Shown here piece by piece: positions 48,301-62,648 of a DNA stretch of 64,000 bases (its first letter is position 1; each line of letters opens with the position of its first letter). The notes under the pieces are model-generated. The model was not told where the DNA came from, ran no database searches, and saw only the letters and a program-made list of their open reading frames with translations. The DNA is from Lithospermum erythrorhizon (Eukaryota > Streptophyta > Magnoliopsida > Boraginales > Boraginaceae), in assembly GCA_019722365.1 (NCBI GenBank), contig JADFUC010000846.1, positions 372,001 through 436,000 on the forward strand. The letters run 5' to 3'. Made by a program: the position numbers and the translations under genes.

Positions 48301-51300
48301 TCGGGTTTTACACAAGATTTGCCTGTAATGCCTGGGAATTTGAAAAGGCACATTAGTTTTTTCCCTACATTGCTGAGCACCATTTAATTCCTCGCTTAAA
48401 TAACCCAATCTTTATTGCTTGCTCAAATGACTAGCCGGTATAAGTCTAGCCCGCTAAAATAACTACGGCTGCTGCCGCCTCGCCCGGCCCGGCTCGAACC
48501 CCCGGCTCGGTTCGCGGTTCGTGGTTCGGTGTTCGCAGCTCAGCTGGAAGACTACAAGGCAGCGAAATGAAAAGCACTCATGACTCTCTTTATCTCTTTC
48601 GACCGATTCTCATTTCAATTGTTCTACACGTTGATTCACTACAACTCTCAATACACGATTCATCACCATCAATACACGCATTCATCACCTCGACGTTACA
48701 AACGCTTTTTTTAACTTCGCATTCAAACCAAATTTCTCCTTCTCCTATAAATGTAGAGCACATCCGACTTCTATCATCCCAGGCCGACGAAGTTCCCGCT
48801 CTTCACCCCCTTTCAAGACTTGCTTTTGTTCACCGCCTACTTTTCTCGTCAACATCAAGCAAGATATTTTCTCTGCTCGCTTGTTTTCCCTCATTAATCA
48901 AGAATAGAGGCTTCATACTGTCACAGAGCTTTAATCAGCTTCGGGAATACCGTGTTAACCTCGTGTGTTTCCACCGGTCTAGTAGATCAAGCACCGACCG
49001 GCCGATTAAGCTTTCAAGTCGCTGGCTTTTCATACCACGACACAAATGTTTCTAAGAACTTTGGTTCTCGCTTTTGTTCGCAACACACCTGCTCTGGCTA
49101 TATCCTGCACATCTGCATTACACTCGCTGGCCTGCTTACCGACGAAGCAGCCCAAATAAAGTAGAGTCACAAGACAAATCATCCATGCTACTTCTCATTT
49201 TGATTGCCCACATTTCGTTTTTCTTGAAAGTTTAGGGGTTTGTATTTCGGAATTCGAAAAAGCAAGGGAAATGGGACAATTAGAAATGAAGTAGTTTATC
49301 AAACATGACACTATACACGAAGAATGGATTCGCGACAAGATCTGGCGGGGAAGCGCATTGTACTTGGTCATGAGTAGGATCATGACAATGCCTTCCCCTT
49401 AAGATCCTTGTCCTCAAGGATCAAGATTTTGCATTTGCGCCCATATGCTTCATTATTGTAGTGTCATTACATTTAATGTTGCAAAGGCAGAAGGTTAATA
49501 GTTAATGTTTGCAGTTACAATATTGACTTGTGCAAGCATGAAATTTGATAGACATTAGGTGCTGTTCTTTTTGCATTTGAAAGATCATGCATTACTGTCA
49601 AAGATATTCTTAAGCTTATAGTGAGTTGGATGAATCTGTCTCAATGAAAGTTAGGATGCTGCTGTGTTTTGGTTAATTAATTACAAGTCATCATTAATGT
49701 TCCTTTATGTAGGCCCTTTCGCAATAAACTACACCGGTTCCACAGGAGAGGTACCGACTTTGAGAGTGAATCCGTACGCATGGACAAAGGTAAAGTACAC
49801 ATCTTTCACTTTCTCTAGTAGAAACAAAGTACAATTGAATTGGGATCTTCTACTTAACATAATTTGTTGTGTTCAGGTGGCTAACATTATATTTGTAGAT
49901 CAACCTGCTGGAACAGGATACTCCTATGGAAAGGATCAGGACTCTTACATGACCAGCGACTCATTGTCAGCATCATCAAGCCATGAGTTCCTTAAGAAGG
50001 TCAAAATAATTCCAGTTAGATGCTGACAATTAAGACTGAGACTGAATTAGTTTTGTGGGATTATGTTTGCTTCATCTTCTTCTCTGGATCGAGTGGATCA
50101 TAAGTTTTCTGTATTGCAGTGGCTCCTTCTTCATCCAAGATTTTTAGCCAACTCCTTATACATTGCCGGTGACTCCTATACAGGCATAATCATTCCTCCA
50201 CTTGTTCAGGAAATATATAACGGTAAGAACTTTGTCCTTTTAGAATGAAGTTATGAACATGAAGATTTATTTTCAGGATATGGAACATTTGCAGTTCAAT
50301 CTGTTTCTTGTTTGGATTGTGTGTACAGGCAATGAAGTAGGCGCAGAGCCATTACTAAATATAAAAGTATGAAACTATGAACTCTTACTTTAGAACTCAA
50401 TGAAGTTATTAATTATTGCTTTCATGTTCAGTAACATCACGTTTGCTATGTTTATTGGATGAGATATATTCAATGCATGCAGGGATACATCCTAGGAAAC
50501 CCGTTGACAGATCATTTTATCAATTTTAATTCAAGGCTTACTTTTGCTCATCGAATGGCACTTCTTTCTGATAATCTGTATGAGGTAATGAGCATTCAAG
50601 CTTTCTCATTCTTCATTTCCGGATATGTACAATTTTTCATGTTATATTGTCGTTAAAAATTCCATGCCAGTATATTGAGATGCCCCACAGCTATCCCTTC
50701 TCCAATATTTATTTGAGTTTAATGCTTGTTGTCATGGGAAAAAGGTTACATTCAGCATTTCAGCATTTTCTTTTTTATAGATTAAATATCTCCCTGTTTG
50801 CAGTCAACAAAAACAAATTGCAACGGAAATTTTCTATTTGCAGAACCAGGCAATCTTTTATGTCATAATGACCTTCAACGGATTGCAAAGGTGAGGGAAG
50901 CCTACTAAGTATACTTTCCTTAGATGGACTAAATAGCTTTGTAGTGAACATACAATATTTAGCTTACATATAATGAAATCCGATGCCTGGTTTCTGTATC
51001 CAGTGTTTAGAAAAGATTCAGATGTCAAATATCCTTGAACCGTGGTGTGGTTCGAAGTTTAAGGGAAAGAATTTATTGCCTTCGGACCAATCCTCAGCTG
51101 AATCATATCCAACGGATATCCTCCAGCAACTACATCCGGTTCCTAAATCTTGGTGTCGAGTATCCATCTTCTCCACTCATTTTTCCTTCTTTAACTACCA
51201 GTAATAAATCAATGGATCTCTGTTTACTATGCTATAACAAGGTTTGGATTTTGGATATGGTACGTATTATTTAAGGATCTCGCTTATCAGGATGATCACA

Positions 51301-51589
51301 AAGTGTACTCCTATACATGGGCAAATGCTAATACTGTCAAAGAAGCTCTTCGAGTTCGTGAGGTAAAATCATCATGCCCTCTGGATTTCTTTTCTGTGGA
51401 GAACAAGCAAAATATATAATTAGAGGTTACATTAATCCAGGGAACTATTTTAGAGTGGATTAGATGCAACATGACCATGTTTTACGTTCGTGGCAAAGAG
51501 GGGACAGATTCTTATATCTATGATATCAAGAGTACTATTGACACTCATAAAAATCTCACTCATAGACGTGCACGAGCTCTAATCTACAG
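42398..51589 (+). CDS. Serine carboxypeptidase-like gene, 3' end missing
   Basis: SCPL proteins are secreted or vacuolar; clade I members are acyltransferases using glucose esters, others are peptidases. Exons seen: 42398-42552, 42873-43018, 49713-49789, 49877-49999, 50120-50222, 50329-50366, 50483-50584, 50804-50890, 51004-51159, 51276-51362, 51441-51589, all in one continuous frame (407 codons). A hydrophobic N-terminus ending FSHLTFSQS looks like a signal peptide. Family motifs: [30 protein letters not shown] and AGDSYTG, with nucleophile S186. WLTGGPGCS favours the acyltransferase-like clade. The last exon seen ends at ALIY + AG, where the family continues with the SGDHD segment. That exon, with the catalytic Asp, and the following one with the His are absent; the sequence runs into a 657-T tract. 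Intron 2 (about 6.7 kb) holds a complete-length copia element. Likely a broken gene or an assembly break. Confidence 0.85.
42735..42800 (+). repeat. Short duplication in SCPL intron 1
   Basis: CCTTACCCTATTAGGTGAGAG is followed directly by CCTTACCCGATTAGGTGGGAG: two tandem copies of a 23-base unit, more GC-rich than the intron around it. Confidence 0.8.
43120..43646 (+). repeat. 5' LTR of the intron 2 copia element
   Basis: Segments shared with the downstream LTR include GATTTGCC at the start, AGTTTTTTCCC.ACATTGCT, TTTAAATAACCCAATCTTTAT, AAAATAACTAC, GCCCGGCCC, AGAGCACATCCGA, ACCGGTCTAGTAG and CGCAACACACC. About 200 bases present in the 3' copy (between the last landmark 'CACATCCGA' and 'CCGGTCTAG') are missing here. 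Confidence 0.78.
43697..44510 (+). pseudogene. copia gag remnant
   Basis: An ATG at 43697 opens a frame soon after the primer-binding-like site, as gag does in this group. The frame is lost within 50 codons and shifts repeatedly. The stretch at 44245-44502 is basic and rich in Lys, Gln and Ser, fitting the end of a Gag nucleocapsid region, though I see no intact zinc knuckle. Confidence 0.5.
44780..45760 (+). pseudogene. copia protease end and integrase remnant
   Basis: AYLFNVVPS near 44,925 matches the segment before the integrase zinc-binding part. From about 45,170 the fragments VSSGK.., [28 protein letters not shown] and [17 protein letters not shown] line up in order with the copia integrase core and its 'N.MLLSSGLP' segment. 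Frames shift several times. Confidence 0.65.
46240..47660 (+). pseudogene. copia reverse transcriptase and RNase H remnant
   Basis: [15 protein letters not shown] near 46,285 matches the start of copia reverse transcriptase. [34 protein letters not shown] and [19 protein letters not shown] follow in order, then the NCTRPD segment near 47,040. RNase H traces and TKGLTR near 47,620 mark the end of the polyprotein. The catalytic YVDD box is damaged. Confidence 0.85.
48305..49150 (+). repeat. 3' LTR of the intron 2 copia element
   Basis: Aligns in order with the sequence at 43120-43646, from AAGATTTGCC near 48313 to CGCAACACACCTG near 49080. It is longer than the 5' copy. The right limit is approximate because no clear target duplication was found. 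Confidence 0.75.
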
Positions 51590-51781
51590 GTAAAATTCCT
51601 AGCTTTGCGGATTGTGTTGCCTTTGAAGTAAGATCCTTATGGCATTTAATTTCATGCATCAGCACGAGATTTCTCATTGGATTTAATTCTTCAAATGAGA
51701 AAATGTTTTTGTCTTTAGGTACATGGTTTTAAATATAAATTACGTGCACTTTTTCTACATCGCTTCCCTACTACCTCAAAC

Positions 51782-52446
<665 letters not shown>

Positions 52447-52717
52447 GTATAAAGCTTTAAATTCAAGTATATTAAATAAAATAATCATTCATCAATGATA
52501 TAAAGGGCCCAAGAATCTTTCAGGAAAAAACATATAATCTCATAATAAAATTAAGTTAAGTAGTTGTCTGGTGCAATGCAGCCAATGTTTAAAATCTCAG
52601 CCATCTCAGGATTTGGTTCAGGATTAGACTTCTAAGATTTCGACCTGAAATTTAGTTCAACTCACACTACCAAATTTGCAGGACAGGAGCAGAAAATGGC
52701 CATGTAGAAGGAATGCT

Positions 52718-55025
52718 TCAGTTATTTCCCCAAACATTGTCCCAGGCGCCACTCTGAGCAGCTTTGGGACCCTCGAGATAGTTTTGACCAGCATGGGGAT
52801 TTTGTGGTCCAGGCAGCCCTGGAAGTCCTGGTGGATGGACTTGTTTTGGTTTTCTCTTTACGCCAAGTATCCTCAGGACAAATCCTGCTATCTCTCCATA
52901 TAACAACCCTGAGCGATCAAATAGCTACAAGTAATAACATATCAAGAGTGCTTCGTCAAATTTGTTGTCTTTCACGAGTTCCTCAAATATTACACAACTT
53001 CCTATATGCCATAAAACATACCTGAAGAAGGGCGGACATAAACATATGAAATGCCTGGGTATTCTGGTCAATCAACATTGAAAACCTGCCAAAGAAATTC
53101 ACAACACCATGCATCTGCCACGTTTAAGAAAATAGAATTAATAAAGTGGAATATATATGAATCTTTTGGTTGACACTGCACAACTGACATACTGCTTTGA
53201 GTCTAAATGTCGAGTACTTGTCAATATGAATGATAAGTATGTTCACTCACCACATGCATCAGAGAAATCCAGAAGGCGGGCGGAGTAGATGGAGCACCAA
53301 ATGGATTGTTTGGATCCTGCTCTCCATATGGACCTCCTGCTCCCATGCCCATTCCATAACCACCCATCCCACCCATACTGCCAAGACCACCACCATACAT
53401 GCCCCCACCATACATTCCTCCACTGCCTGCAGAAAGTCCACCATAGCCTCCTCTATACATACTGTTCCCATACAATCCACCACCATAACTCCCTCCAAGT
53501 CCACCGTATGACCCTCCATATGTTCCCGTACCGTATCCAGTGGAGTTATAGTTCATGGTAGAGCCATAACCTGATAAACAATCAATCATAATGGATATCA
53601 GACATAAAAGATTAATGTGTATCTTATGGTACAACATCATCATAATCTCCATCCCTCATTTATCATTAATATGCAACCATTACAAAAATTTGCAAATGTT
53701 AACTTCCAAATTTCATTAACTCTAATCTGCAACATGAAGAATTATGTGTGTGGAACATGTGTGATAAGATAAGCTCCCAATAACGTTTAAACTTTAAAAC
53801 AACAAAGCATATTATAAACCGGAGCGTCATTCAAAGAAATTGAAGAACACATCAAACACAAATGGTATGGACACCGGACACCCAACACTCTTTTTTACCA
53901 AGCTCAGAAAAGCATACAAACAATGCATTCGAATTAAGAATATATTACTTTTTTCACCCAAGGTTTGATGAAAACTGAAATATTCATTTCTCACGTAAAT
54001 TAGAATGAGATAAGGCCATAAGGGATGCATTCACAGTCACAATTCAGCTTTCGTTCAATCAATCTTGCACTTCATTTAAAAAAGGGATCATACAGAGGAC
54101 AAATTAAAGGAAACCACTGTAATCTAAGATGCAAGCAATACCTCCATAAGTGTTTCCATGTGTCTGCTGCTCCCAGGGCCTGGCAGGCACTGGCCTAGCA
54201 ATCGTATTACTAGCATTAACAGCTGTACTATTCCTATTTGCATTTGAAACAACCTCGCCAGGGTTTGCCGTTCCAGAGCCTTCTACTACATCACTTGTGC
54301 TACCCGGGGAAGAAGGCTTAAAGGGTGCAGGGCCAGAGGAAGACCCAGCTCGTTCCCAAGGTTTTGAGGGTGGACTACTACCTGCAATGGTTAAAACAAC
54401 AAATCAAAAACCAGTAGATAAGATTAATTTGAGGTCAAAGTTAAATACTTTTAATCATAAGCGATATCTCCGACTTAAATTAGGTTAAAGGTAGTATTAC
54501 ACAATAAATTTAATTAAGGCCGCAAAATTTGTTAATTATGACCATCCGAAATCAAACTAGACAATCTTTTAGTGAAGGTAGTAATAAAATAAACAGGTCA
54601 AATGACCATCAAGCAGCCACACCCTCACTTTATCCATTCTTTAGATGAAAATTGAGGTAAAGATTGAAACTTTATCGATTCAACTGAAAACCCAAATTCC
54701 CAAATCCAGCTAAATCGACTACCTAATGAAGCACAAGTTAAAAATCAACACTTTATCAAAACTAATGAGCAAACAATAACAATTGAATAAAAAAATAAAA
54801 AAAATACTCTTTTGATGAAAATTGTGGTAAAGATCGAAGCTTTATCGACTCAATTAATAACCCAAATTCCCAAACTAGCTAAATCAATTACTAGATGAAG
54901 CACAAGTTAAAAACAAATACTTTATCAATAATAAAAAATAATTAGTAAACAATTACAATTAAATAACAAACTAAAATTATTTTATTGAAGAATATCAAAC
55001 CTGATGGGTGATTAGTGTTTTCCAT
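52718..55025 (-). CDS. PEX13: PEX13, peroxisomal import docking protein
   Basis: PEX13 is a peroxisomal membrane protein of the docking complex for PEX5/PEX7 cargo receptors; its Tyr/Gly-rich region is thought to form the permeability phase of the import pore. Exons (minus): 55025-55001, 54381-54142, 53570-53251, 53114-53022, 52924-52718, giving 294 residues (Arabidopsis about 304). Start MENTNHPSG; a Pro/Ser-rich part (PPSKPWERAG, PARPWEQQTHG); a long Gly/Tyr/Met-rich low-complexity segment at about 90-165; then PPAFWISLMHVMHGVVNFFGR and LIDQNTQAFHMFMSALLQLFDRSG, the membrane-embedded part; then VLRILGVKRKPKQ and the typical plant end GAWDNVWGN. No SH3 domain, as usual in plants. The first coding exon is only 25 bases. 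The 3'UTR runs into the T657 tract. Confidence 0.94.
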
Positions 55026-58000
55026 CTCTATAGATGAAAAAGAGAGAGAGGCAAAATAATAAAATGAATTATTCTGAAGGAGATGATGAATTCATTCAAC
55101 TGTTTAGACCTGTGTTGACCACTGACAACAATGATTATTTCAGACACTGTTAATTTCAATGGAGGATAATTTTTTATTTTTTATTTGTAATACTCCATAT
55201 TTTTATAATATGATTATAAAATAATTTATTTTTTTATAATAACAGTTTAAAAGTTGAATTAAAACGAATTGGATTAATATATACATCAAAGAATTGTATG
55301 TTGAAAGTTTGAATATCAAAAATAAAATTTGAATATGATTAATTTAGAATAAGAACAAAATTCTAAATGATTTTATTAAAGTTGTTACTTGTTACTTCTT
55401 TTATCGGAATGAATTTTCAACTACTATTCGACTTATTTTTGAAGTAAAGAAACTCAAGCAATTAACTTATATTTTTAGCAAAATATTTATACAATGGAGA
55501 TTATACATTACATGCTTACATATTAAAATATTAGATATTGAAATGAAATATTTGAATATGGTTAATTCATAATTAAAGTTGAATTGTTTTACACAGCTTA
55601 AACCTTCTATTAAACCAAGAAAAGACGCTTGTACGCGATAGCTCTATCGTCTCGCTATTTATTTATTATACTATAAAAAAGTAAATAAAAAACCTAGATA
55701 AATAAAATTTTGTAACGGTAAACTTTTATAAATTTTATGTAGTATTAAATCATCAAAACTCGAATATATCCTTTATGTATATTTTAAACTTCCTTATTTA
55801 AAAATTCAACGGCTACCCAAATAATCAAAACTTCTTCCTTATCTTTTATTATGAAAGTTGATATCTACACGCGCCATCATCTTCGCCAAGACACCGATCA
55901 TATTTTCGATTCTCATATTTCATTATTTCAAGGACGATCTCTTTCTCTTCACGTGATACCATTCTTCTTCCCCTTCATATTGGCCAGCTTTAATTTCATC
56001 TTCAAGACTTCCCACAACTTCACCCCCTTCGACGACTTGCACTTTGCCCTCAATTTTGCTTTTTCCTAGCTTAGTTTTTAACATGTACTTCAAAAATACT
56101 GAATTAAGTTTTTTAAGTCACTTTGAACCGAGATTTCTATATAAAATAAATTTGATCACATCATTGTTATAATGTAATATATTATATTAAACATAATTGT
56201 GCAATTATTATAATGGATTAAGAAAAAAAATATTTGAAAATAAAGAAAACATTAATATTTCATAATAAATTTACCTCGCATAAAGCATCAAGTAACGATA
56301 TGTAAATTTGCTATCATTGATTATTAAAAAATAAACTACCTGATCTTTTTGCGATTGGTATAGTAATTTATTTCAATTATTAAACATCAAGAAGTATGTT
56401 CATGATTTAAAAGGGATATATATCAATTTACAAGCAATATTCAATATCTAGGTACTCATAATTCTAATAATTCTAACATTCTCCCTCCATTCCTAACATT
56501 TTGAATTTCGATGAGTTCATTTTTAAAATTTTGAACTTGAATATTTTTTATTGTGTTGATTGTTGTATTTTTGAAATTACTTTTCTATTAATTTAATTTT
56601 TTTATTCAATACTCTATTAATATTGACTTTCATTTTTTTAGGGTTTATGTTTTCTATTTATGATATGATTCTATTTAATTTATAATAAGATAAATATGTT
56701 ATTGTTCTTCATTAAATTTTCATTACAATTTATTCGGCAGTGTGATGCAAGAATGCGCCAGTTAAAAATAAAAAAGATACAAAATGACATATTCAATACG
56801 ATGATCAAATCGATCTCAAAATACGCCATGATAATAATAATTGAAATAAAACATATATATATTATTAGTACGATTTATTTTTATTTGTTGTACCAAAGTT
56901 ATCTTTGTCCATTAAATTTAGTTACAGGATGAAAATATTTAAAAATCAAAAGCTTTTTAATATAAGAGATATCCGCTTCCTTAAAGAAAAAGCAACGCAA
57001 GATTTTGAAAATAAGTTTAAGAATATGAATCTAGTGGGAGTATTAATTAGAAGTTGAAATGTAGTGCCTTTGCTCCATGGTCTGCTTGTGATCATAAAAT
57101 ACGGTGAATATCTATGAGTTATAACTTATAACGTATAAACTTCCTAGTTAAATAATAAACGAAGTCATCGAATAAACATACTGAGTAATTTAAATAAAAA
57201 CATACGGAGTATATGATATTAGTACGATGATTTTTATTTGTTCAGATAAAGTTATATTGTCTATTAAATTAGTTACAGGGTGGAAATATTTAAAATCAAA
57301 GCAAAAAATTTCTTTTATATAATCAATTTTAGGTTGCAGGCAGGAGTATAAGAGTCAAAATTGGGAAGATTAGCTAGAAAGACCAAACGTATATAATTCA
57401 TAAATTTAAGATCTCCACACATATCTCCGTACATTTGTCTAAGAATTATATTGTAAGAAGCATAAAGATGTACCTTTTCAAGTTAATTATAAGCATGCTA
57501 ATATGCGTTACATGTATCTCTATTTTTTACGCTTATTTAATAATTCTACCACAAAGTAAGATTTTACCCTCGCTTTTAATCACTTTAAAATGCGAGAAAC
57601 TTTTTAAGCATAATAATCTTAATCTTCAATTACTTTAATTATATTATTAAAAAAATTTAATATTATGAAAGTATTTTTAAAAGACGAATCCAATTATAAA
57701 TTTTTTATATTTTTAGAATAAATAATCGATAATCAAAGCTTCACTTCAAAAACATGACAATTAAAGCTGACGGGAGGAAAGACAAAATTAATAACTTTAT
57801 GATCCACCGACATATACAACTTTGATTTGAACCAAATCTATCATGCTATCAAGAAATTACGCGTCAAATGCTTTATATATGTCGATATATCTTTTACAAA
57901 ATTATATGTATCTCCATCCCTACGACGGTCAAAAGTTAACAATTCTATTCAGACGTAATCCTATAATATGTAAATAAGATTCGTAGCCTTTTAATTCAAT

Positions 58001-60939
58001 TAAAATTTATCAAAATACAACGATACCCTTCATTGCGTATTTTAAATTCATTCAATTATAAAAAGTTTTAACAAATCCTAAGACAACTCGCGCTTTTATA
58101 TATATATATATTCTGGGTAATAACTTTACATATGTAATTTCATCGTTATAATTATAAAAGCGTGAACATGTAACTGCTCTAGCTTACACGCGATTTCATT
58201 GCTATAATTATAAAGAGCAAAATGGTATTAAAAAAACAAAATTATCGAATAAATATATACTTTTTATATTTTAAAAAGCATTTAATTTCCTCCTTGGGCA
58301 TCGTCTTACCTCATCTTCACGCTTTCGCCAAGATTCTTACTTTATAAAGCATCGTATCTCATGTATTACATCACGCATTATATCAACGCCCAACACACGA
58401 CGCATAATATTATAAACAGAGACACCAAACGACGCCACAGCGAGCTGTGGCGATCTTCAAGAAATTACTAAAACTACATGAAATCCTAAAAATGAAAATA
58501 TTTTCTTACATATTTTAAACTTTATTATCTAAAAATTCAATTTTATTCTTAAATCAAGCCAAAATTTATCCATCTTTCGACTTTTTATTTTTCATTGTGT
58601 TTCGAGTATCTTCAACGTATCATCAATCTTATCATTTATCAATTTACTTCCTATTTTTTATTCTTTGTTGCTTACTTATTTTTATTATTCGTTGATCGAC
58701 ACATCTATTTTCTTGAAGGTATACTCCTATTTTTATTATTATCTATAGCTATTCACTCATAACGCATTTCAAATTAATAGTTTGTCTAAACTAAAATAAT
58801 ATTAAGCAAGCTTAATTTAATCTTTTGGTATCTTCTAATAATTTGGCCGGGCTAAATTAAAAACTATTACATAGTTAAAGTACATAATAATATCACTGCT
58901 CTATTTCATCGAGAATTAATTACGAACTCGCTTTCAAAAGATAAACATGGAGCTTTAGTTTTCATGTTGATCTTAGATTTGTCAAAGCCACTCTTATCAA
59001 TTATGTCTCCAAATGTAAATTCTTTTGGCTATTTACATGCTTTTGGTATATCGATGGGTCATAACGCTCGATAGCTGACCAGTTAGCTTCTCCCTTATTA
59101 TTTCAATTTTACTTTCTCGTTATATTTCTCTCGTGAATATTTAATATACGCAGAAACAAAAAGCAAACAATATAAATTAATATGATATCTAATAAAATTC
59201 AATAATGTATAATACATATTTACCTCAGATATATAATCAATCGAAAGATCCATGCCATTTGTTTAAAAAATATCATGAAGTTTTGAAAAATAAAATAAAT
59301 TCAGTATACATCAAGTTAAGTGACTATTCATAATTATTATTTCATATATATTAGTAACAAAATATATTCTAATAAGCAAAATTTATATGTTATTGGCATA
59401 AAAATTAAAACATCATTATCTCTGGCCAATGCTCAACTTCTCAGGATGCTTCACTCACAAATCTAATCACACAAGTGAATTTGGCATTTTTTCAAGTAGG
59501 CATTGCCAAAAAATAACGACAATAATAAGCTTAATAAATTACGTAGAAAATTATACGCGTATGTTTACGTTTATATTGCTCCAAGAATTATACTAATAAG
59601 TGATTGCATTTCTTTTAATACGCTGGCATCGTTAATCTAAGCATTTAATTTATCTCGCGATAAACACCACCATACATCCCTGATCCTCAAATTAACGTAT
59701 ATTAATCTAAACAAAAAAAAATATAAAATGTACGAATACGGCATCCTTACATTTCAACTAGAAGTTTAAATCTAACCCAAACCTCACGATAATCTTAGAC
59801 AGACACACCAAGCAGCGAAACGAACCGAAGACTCAACTCTCAAGTACCATAAGATGAATGAATCGAAGAAAACTCTTCCAAATTCACTGGGGCGAGTGGG
59901 CGAAAAGCCTGGGAGTGCATGGAGGTTTTTTTATGATTCTTGCTTGGCTTAAAAACCTAACCCCTCTTTTTAAATACTAATTCCATCTGCTAAGAATCTT
60001 GCCAAGGTTAAATCAGCTTTAACTCGCTAACTTAATTTAAATCAAGGCGAGCTTCTAATTAAATAATTTAGTTACTAAATTGAAGCTGTTCTTATTTAAT
60101 TAACTTAATGTGCGCTCAATTAAAATACTTAACTTAGTTTTCACTATCGAATAACTTGCACGTTTATTCATCAATTTCACCGCTTAAATCGGACAAACCT
60201 GCAGTTTTTAACTAATCGATGTTCATCAACATATATTTGACAATATATAAATATCGGTAAATACATTTCTCAATATACAAGTCTCGCTTAATTTCTTACG
60301 CATTTAAATATTATTATTCGAATATCATCAGGACAAGGCTGACCTTCTGCGCCGATACTAAGTAGAAATCAGATAATAATAATAATCGACCAATTACTAT
60401 TATTATAACGATTAACGAAGAAGCATCTAAAGAATCGTCATATAACCCCCCTTAAATTATCACGAACTCCACACTAAGAATATACTATTACTAAGGAACA
60501 CTAAGCTTCCTGTAATTCCCATTTAAACTAAACCGGTGAATGACCGATACACAATCACGCAGAACGCGACAATAAAAGCTTTTAATCAATTTCATCGATT
60601 TCCAATTGCATACCTCCATCACTTAAAGATTGGCCAAGTTTCAATTTCTATTAGTCGACCTTTATAAATTTGGATTCCAATATTTTCACGCATAATCATT
60701 GCTATAATTTTGAAAATTATTTGTTAAATACGTTGACGCACGTAATTTATACGATTTTTTCCAGATACAAATTCTTCTATTTCAGATATGAATACTAAGA
60801 CAATTCCTAAGCATTACCATGATATTCTAAGATATTTAATATGACGCTTTTCCGATACATTATTATTACTACAAGACACCATTTATCATCTAAGAAATCA
60901 TCGATCCTATATCTTTGAGAAACTAACTAAATAACTACT

Positions 60940-61690
60940 ATAATTTTTCAACCATTTAAATATAAAAATTATGAATACTACATACAAAAATCTTCATCTT
61001 CTAAAAGATTCGTAAAATTTTATTTTTCAATAATTAAATTATTTAAATCTCAAGCAATTAAATTTCAAAATTAAGAATATTATATACTACCCATATCTAA
61101 AAAAGTGTCAGTCTTTAATTTTCTTTTCAATAACTCTGAATTATTAAGCACTTAACCACTAAATAATAAATACTACATACTAAACCCATCTTTACTGGGG
61201 ACGTTCAATCTTCACTCAATACCAAAAAAAAAATTTTGAACCTCAACCAACAAAACTTAAAAAATTGCGAAACATCATACTAGCTCCATCTCTAAGGCAC
61301 TGATTTTCTTTTCAATAGCTAAAATTATTTAAAAGTCAACTACAAAAATTTAAATTTTATAAATACTAAATTTCACATCCATCTCTAAAAAGCATAATTC
61401 AATTTCTTTGCTCATTGGGCCAAAATTACTTAAAACTCAACCGACAAAACTAAAAATTATGAAGACTGCATATTACCTCCATCTTTAAAATGTGTTCATG
61501 GATTTTCTTTACTGCTTACATTATTTAAAAACTCAACCACCAAAATTTAAAATTTATAAATATTATATACGACTGGCCGCTCTCTCTAAAAAGTGCGTCG
61601 CTCAATCTTTCTTTTCAATACTACAATTATTTAAACTCCAATTCAACCAATTGATAACTTATGATTACTACATACTTATTACGCTCATAC
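60940..61690. repeat. Degenerate tandem array, about 100-base unit
   Basis: A unit containing TTTAAATTTATAAATACTACATA, then CCATCTCTAAAAAGTG, CAATTTTCTTTTCAATA and AATTATTTAAAACTCAACC recurs about seven times with indels. Units start near 60957, 61065, 61160, 61260, 61350, 61450 and 61548. Confidence 0.75.
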
Positions 61691-62648
61691 CAAGCATAGA
61701 TTTTTCACGCTTAAAATAAATAAATTTCGAAAATTCGAGATCGAAACCAAATCGATACCAAACAATTACACTCAAATTACAATTTTAATAAAACTAATCA
61801 CGGTAATCAAATGTTGAAACAAGTTTCATTTTAAATAAAAATAACATTATTAACAATAAAAAATAAATAAATCGTATATTTATATTAATGTAAATACGCC
61901 AATAAAAAGACGGGTCGAGATAATGCACTGCATCTAAGACACAGTGATTCGACTGCGAGAATAATCAAGAATCGATCGATTTAAAAACTCAAGCCATGAT
62001 GTAAATCGAGTTTACCAAGGAATCGAGAACGGCATCACTGCTTGGGGTGGGTAAGGAGTTTGTGCGCGCTGAGCCGATTGCAGCTGTGGATCCACATACA
62101 CACCCAAATACCTGCTTTTTTAGCACCGAACGACTATTTTACCCCTCGAGCATAATTCTCAGAATCTCACCACACTTACAAATGTATGGGGCAAAATAAG
62201 CCATTTTATCTCAAACATCGCGTGGTTCATACTGTACCGCTTATGCTAGGATTTATTGCCCATTTATTTAGTTTGATAATTATCAATCTAAATAAATCTT
62301 TATTGTTTCTGGCGATGTCAATCAACGTATCATCGAATTTTTTCAGATTTCTATTTTTCATTTATATTAATAAAATTTTCATCACCCTCGTTTACAAAAG
62401 AGTATTATTTTCTATTTCAAATTAATTTACTGTAATTTTACAAGACACAACTTTATTCATAAATTACTTTTTACGTACATTATTTAAATTACAAAAAAAA
62501 TATTATGAAAAATATTTTTAAACAAATATTTTCCCAAAACGTCAATTACTCATGGAATCAAGGTGATCGGGTGTTTTGACTACAAATTGTTTTTAAATTA
62601 TGTGGCTCGTATCGATTCGGGTTTAATTTGATTTTATTATTAAATTAC

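Larger units (their letters stand above)
43120..49150 (+). mobile_element. Ty1-copia retrotransposon in SCPL intron 2
   Basis: The element has two LTRs and, in order, gag, a protease region, integrase, reverse transcriptase and RNase H, in the same orientation as the host gene. A primer-binding-like TGGTATC lies at 43647-43653, just after the 5' LTR. All coding parts are broken by stops and small indels, and the LTRs are clearly diverged, so it is old. Exact ends and target duplication could not be fixed by eye. Confidence 0.88.

Noticed and set aside
53230..53561. Three overlapping frames rich in His/Ser/Thr or Val/Met on both strands
   Set aside because: They are shadows of the PEX13 Gly/Tyr-rich exon; only the minus frame joining the flanking exons fits the family.
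59870..60610. A gypsy-type retrotransposon
   Set aside because: Some phrases look like LTR sequence, but I found no coding motif, primer-binding site or paired LTR.
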